DNA from: Deltaproteobacteria bacterium | Lineage (GTDB): Bacteria > Desulfobacterota > DSM-4660 > Desulfatiglandales > HGW-15 | Length of the DNA: 20,131 nucleotides | Direction of reading: 5' to 3' | Assembly: GCA_016932235.1 (NCBI GenBank) | Contig: JAFGDF010000197.1 | Coordinates: 1-20,131, forward strand | Shown: positions 15,182 to 20,131 of the stretch, in pieces | Layout: every line of letters begins with the position of its first letter | How positions within the stretch are numbered: position 1 is the first letter of the stretch | Notes under the pieces: generated by a model | The model's input: only the letters and a program-made list of their open reading frames with translations | The model's database searches: none | Told to the model about the DNA's origin: nothing | Made by a program: the position numbers and the translations under genes

Positions 15182-18100
15182 ATTCTACTCCTTGAAAAGG
15201 CTCAAAATATCTGAGGGGATGCAGTCTATCATCATTCCACCCGGCATGAGAATATATCTCAGGAGAATCTCCATTGAAGTGTCTCCCGGATCCTGCGACA
15301 GGCAGTCCGGTAACAGGATGGACCTTAATGGCGATCAATCTTTCATCGTCATGGATTGCCGTAGTCTGATTCGCGAATGCGAGGTCGGCCAGCTGGATAT
15401 TTTCCGTGTATTCCCTGCTGTTAACTATAATATTTGCCACGTCGATCCAGAGGGGGAGCGCACCTGAAGCGCCATAAATTGTTGTTTGTCCTCCCTTCAG
15501 AGGCCGGTTATCGTCATACCCTACATAGCCTGCTATGACATATCCATTGTCGAAACTGAACTTGCCTGAGTCTGTTTTCATTCCCGGGATAAAACCGACA
15601 AAACTGGAGTTTGTGAAATTATTGGAAGTCCCTGTCTTTCCGAATGCCGGAACAGGAAAGCTCAGCTCACCGCTTTCAAAGTCTTTCAAGATCTGGACGT
15701 TCCCCGCTGCCGCCCGGCCTGTGCCGTTTTCAATAACATGCCTGAGTATCTCCTTTATCTCGCTGGAAACCATCTCGGATATAACCTTTTCCTTATGAGG
15801 CCGGTATTCCCATAGTATTTCTCCATTCCTGTCAACAATTTTTAGAATTACGGGCGTATATGGAGGACCAGTATCATCTCTGTATCTATAAAGAGAGGAG
15901 ACCATCATGCTGTTGTATGCAACTGCCGCCTCAAGGATGCTTATTGAATTCGCTCCAAGGGGAAATGAAAGGACCGGCTCGAGCTCGGTAAAAATCCCCA
16001 TCTTTTCCGCCAGGCATTTCACGTAGATGAGATTGACCAGGGTCCTGAAATCCCTTGTGCTATAAAGTACTTCAGGGTCATATCTTTTGTGTTTGAGGAA
16101 TTCTCCGTAATTTTCCTTTATCCTTTCCTGGATAAGAGAAATTACCCCGGAGGGGATAATATTGTCAATCCAGACATCATCCGGGAGCGGTCCCTTGCTT
16201 TGTAAAGAGACTGGATCCGGTAAAAGATCTTCGAAGCTTTCCAGATTGTTGGGATTTTCAGAATAGACGATCCTCCCTTTTCCTCCGCTTGCGGCGATAT
16301 AATAGAAATCATCCATAGCCTCATTAACTGAATTGAAATATTCCGTATCATTTTTATTATAAAAATCAATAAGATGTTTAAAATCATTAAACTTATTAAT
16401 CATCCTTGTATTCTGCGCCTGAAGCCTCGCGAAGCTCAGTCTTGCTATCGTGGCATATTCCTCTTCAGAAATCATTGGCGTTCTTTCACCAACATCATAG
16501 TGAAGGCTTGAAATCCTGTCCAGTATCTCATCAAGACCGCTGAAGATCAGGTCCGGTTCTATATCTTTCTTTGCTTTGAGAAAGGCCGCTTCCAGTAAAG
16601 CGTCACGATCAACAATCACTCCATAACGGTCCCGTATTCTTTGAATATACTCCTGATAATCTTCGGTTGCTTGCCTGTGCAGGCCCAGGAGTTCGACTAC
16701 CTGCCGAAACTCACTCTGGTTGAGATTGTCGGTTAAATGATAGAGGAGCCATACTGTGGCAAGATTTTCTGATTTTGCGCCCGCCCAGGTCATGGAGACC
16801 TTGTCGCTTTTTGGTTCGTGATCAGGTCTTGGAAAGTAGAGCGTGTCTTCAAAGCTGAAGATGTCCCTTTTATTCGGCAGCGTATCGAGGTTATTCCATT
16901 TCAACTGAACGGCGGCAGTATATACGAGCGGTTTAAAAATTGAACCGAGCTGTCTTCTGGCGTCTGACGCACGGTTAAAATAACGATTAAAGTACCCGCC
17001 GACTAGCCCCCTGACCATACCTTTGTTTAAAACCACCACCCCGCCTTCAAGCTCGGGAATGACTGAAAGAATCAGGCGCTGATCCTCCCCATCTCCTTCG
17101 TTGTCCTGTAACTGCACGGGTACGACATCATCGACATGAAGCAGTTTCAGAAAATCAGTTACATTCTTTTTCTCAAGCCTGGCCCAGCCTCCGATTTTCC
17201 ATTTCAGCCATGATTCCGCGACATCTTTCATTCCCTCGTAACCGATTACGCCTCCTCCGTTATCCCACGAAACCACTATGGCCGGTTTTTCAATATCGCT
17301 TATAATCTGGCTGACACGCGCGAAAAAGGGGATATCGTCTCCGGGCACATCAAAATCAGCTCCGGAATGTCTTCTGTATCTGTCCCTGAATTCATTGACC
17401 CCGTACCCTGCAATCCTTACGTCAAGATTGGAAAGGTGATATCTGAGGCTCTTCAGAGCCGCATCCTGGATCTCCTTATTTATGGATGTATGGATCCCGA
17501 TGCCTGATGTCGCGATATTTTCCACGCCTTGATCCCTGAGAATAGTCCTGAAATAAGCTGTTTCGAGCTGTTCACGAACGTAATCCATTATTACATTCAG
17601 CCTGTATGTGACGGTCCCCTCGTTGAACGGCACCTCTTTTTTCAGCGCATCAATGTATTGATGTTCACTGATAAGTTCCATAAGACGCATTTGCCTGAGG
17701 ACATAGTCTTTCCTGATTTTGGCCCTGCGAATGACCGCCTCCTTTTCAGTGTCGTTCTTTTTAGGAAAGGGATTGTACGTGGAGGGGCTTTTTACCGATC
17801 CCGCTATAAAAGCGGCTTCAACGAGATCAAGCTCCTCCGCGTCTTTATTGAAGTAGTATTCAGCCGCTATTCTAAGACCTTTGCCGAAACCTGTCACAAA
17901 GAACTGGTTTGCATACATCTCTATTATCTCTTCCTTGCTGTAATTCCTCTCGAGTAATAAGGCCTGAATAAGCTCTTTTAACTTGGCCGTATAGGTCCTT
18001 TTTTCACGTTTGAAGATATTCTTTGCGGTCTGCTGTGTAAGCGTGCTCCCTCCCTGGACTATCTCGCCTTCTTTAATATTTGTGATAAACGCCCTCGCAA

Positions 18101-18419
18101 TTGCCCGGATATCAAATCCGGGGTGTTGAAAAAAATTTTTGTCTTCAGAGGCTATGAGTGCTTTTATAAAATTCCGGGGAATCTCATCATACCTTATATA
18201 TTTGCTGTGCGTCTTTTCAAAAAAGACGCCGATCGGGGTTGTGCCGTCATCAAAATAAACCGGGCTTTCTGAAAGAATAATCTGATCAATGGCGCCCCGT
18301 TCAATGTGCGAAAGGGTTTCTTTCGATACCCTAGTGTAGATCAAAGCGAATATGACTGCGGCTATAATGATTACAGGCAGTATGATATATACAGATATCT
18401 TAAATGTCTTTTTTACCAT
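15174..18419 (-). CDS. PBP1A-type bifunctional peptidoglycan glycosyltransferase/transpeptidase
   Basis: A 1081-residue class A penicillin-binding protein anchored by one N-terminal helix (residues 7-28) with the enzyme domains in the periplasm. The GT51 glycosyltransferase domain has EDKNFFQHPGFD (92-103), GGSTLTQQTAKN (123-134) and RNYSKEEIIEMYANQFF. The transpeptidase has the serine motif SIFK (493-496), SEN (550-552) and KTGT (928-931). Family members usually have 700-850 residues; here SEN and KTGT are about 375 residues apart against about 190 in E. coli PBP1A, so roughly 190 extra charged residues lie within about 570-800. There is no clear ribosome site before the ATG at 18419. It polymerises and cross-links the cell wall, and is coupled to the downstream lipoprotein gene. 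The gene is intact, with no frameshift seen. Confidence 0.92.
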   Translation of the reverse strand: MVKKTFKISVYIILPVIIIAAVIFALIYTRVSKETLSHIERGAIDQIILSESPVYFDDGTTPIGVFFEKTHSKYIRYDEIPRNFIKALIASEDKNFFQHPGFDIRAIARAFITNIKEGEIVQGGSTLTQQTAKNIFKREKRTYTAKLKELIQALLLERNYSKEEIIEMYANQFFVTGFGKGLRIAAEYYFNKDAEELDLVEAAFIAGSVKSPSTYNPFPKKNDTEKEAVIRRAKIRKDYVLRQMRLMELISEHQYIDALKKEVPFNEGTVTYRLNVIMDYVREQLETAYFRTILRDQGVENIATSGIGIHTSINKEIQDAALKSLRYHLSNLDVRIAGYGVNEFRDRYRRHSGADFDVPGDDIPFFARVSQIISDIEKPAIVVSWDNGGGVIGYEGMKDVAESWLKWKIGGWARLEKKNVTDFLKLLHVDDVVPVQLQDNEGDGEDQRLILSVIPELEGGVVVLNKGMVRGLVGGYFNRYFNRASDARRQLGSIFKPLVYTAAVQLKWNNLDTLPNKRDIFSFEDTLYFPRPDHEPKSDKVSMTWAGAKSENLATVWLLYHLTDNLNQSEFRQVVELLGLHRQATEDYQEYIQRIRDRYGVIVDRDALLEAAFLKAKKDIEPDLIFSGLDEILDRISSLHYDVGERTPMISEEEYATIARLSFARLQAQNTRMINKFNDFKHLIDFYNKNDTEYFNSVNEAMDDFYYIAASGGKGRIVYSENPNNLESFEDLLPDPVSLQSKGPLPDDVWIDNIIPSGVISLIQERIKENYGEFLKHKRYDPEVLYSTRDFRTLVNLIYVKCLAEKMGIFTELEPVLSFPLGANSISILEAAVAYNSMMVSSLYRYRDDTGPPYTPVILKIVDRNGEILWEYRPHKEKVISEMVSSEIKEILRHVIENGTGRAAAGNVQILKDFESGELSFPVPAFGKTGTSNNFTNSSFVGFIPGMKTDSGKFSFDNGYVIAGYVGYDDNRPLKGGQTTIYGASGALPLWIDVANIIVNSREYTENIQLADLAFANQTTAIHDDERLIAIKVHPVTGLPVAGSGRHFNGDSPEIYSHAGWNDDRLHPLRYFEPFQGVEYE

Positions 18420-18445
18420 ATTGAACTATTGCTTTAGTGTGCTAA

Positions 18446-18499
18446 TCGGGGATGGTTGAAACCCCTCGCCTGCGGGCGAATCAAGTTCTTAATTGTCGC
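18446..18499. repeat. 54-bp structured repeat, copy 1 (interrupted by MITE B)
   Basis: It matches 19249-19302 at 44 of 54 positions. It can form a GGGG/CCCC stem and a CGCC/GGCG stem. It is followed directly by MITE copy B, and then by a 17-base tail (18684-18700, AGCGACTTATCTTTTAT) that in copy 2 follows with only two bases between. Confidence 0.7.
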
Positions 18500-18685
18500 C
18501 TAGGAGCCTGTCGGACTTTATCCGACAGGCTCCTAATAAAATTTAGATTTTATTTGGTTTTTGGCGATATTTATATACAATCTTATTCATTGCGACCTGG
18601 AAATGAAAATATGCAACTTTTTGAAATAAAATCATTTTTCAAATCTTTGCAGCAGTCTGTCGGCCAAAGTCCGACAGACTGCTAG
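18500..18685 (+). mobile_element. MITE copy B with CTAG flanks
   Basis: A 178-bp core (18504-18681) lies between CTAG (18500-18503) and CTAG (18682-18685), consistent with a 4-bp target duplication. Left terminus 18504-18532 and right terminus 18653-18681 are 29-bp palindromes and match each other as inverted repeats at 23 of 29 positions. Interior 18536-18650 is AT-rich, non-coding and homologous in reverse complement to the interior of copy A. The locus without the insertion is seen at 19249-19321. No transposase is present, so it must be moved in trans. Confidence 0.85.
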
Positions 18686-18710
18686 CGACTTATCTTTTAT
18701 ATTGTGCTTT

Positions 18711-19073
18711 CTAATTCTCGGATGTCTTTTGATCGTGCCCGGACTCTGTTACAGGAAAAGGGGAATATTCGTCGCCTTCTATGCTCTCTATCCGGTAGGG
18801 GACTGTCTTCAGAAAAATACCTACTTTTCCACTTTCAGCGACCCGCCACAATCGGCCTGTTTCAGTGTCCAGCATGAAAAGATCCTTTGAGGAATCCGAT
18901 ACCTGTCCGAACACATACCTGCCGTACTCTGAGGACAGTACCCTGTTATAAGTCTTTGATTCCTCCTGTGTGGCGCCGATTCCGATAGGCTGGGCTGAAC
19001 ATACAGCGGGACCCGAGAAGATAAGAAAGACCAGAACGCCACAGGCAGCTATTAATCTGAAATATATGCGCAT
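18711..19073 (-). CDS. Small secreted protein of unknown function
   Basis: A 120-residue protein with a good Sec signal peptide: MRIYFR, a hydrophobic core at residues 7-21, and a likely cleavage after VCSA (about residue 27). The mature part of about 93 residues has no recognised domain; visible features are SSEYGRYVFGQVSDSSKDLFMLDTETGRLWRV and a polar, charged C-terminus. The segment DTETGRLWRV resembles the repeat edge of beta-propeller-like periplasmic proteins, but one such motif proves nothing. AAGGAG stands 7-8 bases before the ATG and supports the start. It is upstream of the penicillin-binding protein gene on the same strand, but MITE copy B and repeats lie between, so co-transcription is uncertain. 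I do not recognise the family. Confidence 0.75.
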   Translation of the reverse strand: MRIYFRLIAACGVLVFLIFSGPAVCSAQPIGIGATQEESKTYNRVLSSEYGRYVFGQVSDSSKDLFMLDTETGRLWRVAESGKVGIFLKTVPYRIESIEGDEYSPFPVTESGHDQKTSEN

Positions 19074-19248
19074 AAAAATCTCCTTTCTGATATCCTATAC
19101 ACAGAAAGATGCCATAAAGGCCGCCTTTGTCAAGAAAATATTTGATAAACCGACAATTTGCAGGGCAGGGGATGGTGAAGATATTCTGTGGTACTGGGTG
19201 CGATGCCAGAGGCGCGAAGACGCAAAGGACGCGAAGTTAGTGTCCCGC

Positions 19249-19321
19249 TCGGGGATGTTTGAATCCCCTCATCTCTAGGCGAAGCAAGTTCTTACTTGCC
19301 GCACAGCGACTTATATTTTAT
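19249..19321. repeat. 54-bp structured repeat plus tail, copy 2 (empty site)
   Basis: 19249-19302 is the uninterrupted counterpart of 18446-18499. AGCGACTTATATTTTAT (19305-19321) matches 18684-18700 with one difference. GGGGAT/ATCCCC and GCAAGT/ACTTGC stems can form, so the repeat is structured. Here the tetranucleotide ACAG stands where copy 1 has CTAG-MITE-CTAG. Confidence 0.7.
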
Positions 19322-19390
19322 GAAGCAAATTTTCTTCAATAGCGAGCTGGGCCAGGGACCGCAGAATCCAGGGTTCAATTTAAATACTAT

Positions 19391-19418
19391 AGATTCTTCG
19401 ATCAAGTCGAAGAATGAC
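19391..19418 (+). repeat. REP-like palindromic unit 1
   Basis: ATTCTTCGA (19393-19401) pairs with TCGAAGAAT (19407-19415) around loop TCAAG, followed by GAC. It is the same unit as 19450-19477 in opposite orientation, with compensating changes in the stem. Confidence 0.65.
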
Positions 19419-19449
19419 AAAAAAACGAAATTTTGAGGCCGTCTATCGG

Positions 19450-19477
19450 GTCATTCTGCGGCTTGACCGCAGAATCC
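19450..19477 (-). repeat. REP-like palindromic unit 2
   Basis: ATTCTGCGG (19453-19461) pairs with CCGCAGAAT (19467-19475) around loop CTTGA. Read on the minus strand, it has the same loop (TCAAG) and the same trailing GAATGAC as unit 1. Confidence 0.65.
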
Positions 19478-19640
19478 ACATCTAAAAAATCGAATTTAAA
19501 TTTATTTAGCAATGATCTTGATCAATATATAAAACCGTACAATTGCTATTTAGGTCTGTAGATCGCGCCAGGGCGGGCAAGCATGCCCTGTGCTGGATCC
19601 AGGGTCGATAGACGAGGGTAGTTTATTTGATACTCACGTG

Positions 19641-20131
<491 letters not shown>

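Larger units (their letters stand above)
19074..19640. other. Repeat-rich non-coding stretch left of the CRISPR array
   Basis: No credible gene is seen in about 570 bp. It holds a GACGCGAAG-like short tandem patch (about 19210-19236), the second copy of the 54-bp repeat with its tail (19249-19321), two palindromic REP-like units (19391-19418 and 19450-19477), a half unit (about 19359-19375), and AT-rich sequence up to the array. From the repeat orientation this is the trailer side of the array, not its leader. Confidence 0.6.

Noticed and set aside
18452..18685. 77-codon plus-strand frame
   Set aside because: It runs through the 54-bp repeat and the MITE, has no ribosome site, and its sequence is explained by those repeats.
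19210..19236. Short tandem patch of GACGCGAAG-like units
   Set aside because: Only about three imperfect units; too short to support more than a mention.
19570..19592. CAGGGC/GCCCTG inverted repeat near the array
   Set aside because: A six-base stem without a T-run; likely by chance or part of another dispersed repeat.
19303..19640. AT-rich region as the CRISPR leader
   Set aside because: The repeat orientation puts the leader on the other side; the region contains REP-like units rather than a leader-like sequence.

Overview
The window looks like chromosomal DNA of a Gram-negative, strictly anaerobic or microaerophobic bacterium, most likely a deltaproteobacterium (Desulfobacterota, sulfate-reducer-like). 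This is an inference from gene content: a class I hybrid cluster protein beside a flavodiiron protein and a DUF1858 redox protein, a tripartite RND pump, outer-membrane lipoproteins, a PBP1A-type synthase and a type I-C-like CRISPR repeat. No rRNA or tRNA was seen, so taxonomy cannot be fixed.

Layout. (1) 1-3461: the tail of a membrane-fusion protein and a complete HAE-type RND permease, overlapping by ATGA. (2) 3484-7186: an apparent nitric-oxide/oxygen defence operon, preceded by a 16-bp CRP/FNR-style palindrome: DUF1858 protein, flavodiiron protein, hydroxylamine reductase/hybrid cluster protein, and a small cupin whose 5' end is shifted out of frame by one base. (3) 7187-10414: a repeat-rich gap (candidate promoter, strong hairpin terminator, MITE) and then folate p-aminobenzoate genes, pabA followed by a fused pabB-pabC. 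(4) 10574-12408: a lipoprotein-like gene of unknown function overlapping dinB (DNA polymerase IV), closed by a bidirectional terminator. (5) 12825-18419, minus strand: a PBP1A-type synthase with an unusual insertion, overlapping a helical-repeat lipoprotein gene, then a PfkB sugar kinase. (6) 18420-19640: dispersed repeats around a small secreted protein gene. (7) 19641-20131: a CRISPR array of eight identical 32-bp repeats that runs off the window.

The most unusual signal is an apparently undescribed non-autonomous element of about 178 bp (MITE). Two complete copies, in opposite orientation (7402-7586 and 18500-18685), have 29-bp termini that are inverted repeats of each other and are also each palindromic. 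The sites are flanked by CTAG-like tetranucleotides. One copy sits between two parts of a host repeat that also occurs without the insertion nearby (19249-19321), giving a natural filled/empty pair. The other copy sits exactly at the expected start codon of pabA, so the only usable pabA start codon now lies inside the element and the protein appears to carry a 24-residue tail encoded by it.

The repeat orientation of the CRISPR array implies minus-strand transcription, so the visible left end is the old, leader-distal end; leader and cas genes should lie to the right of this window.
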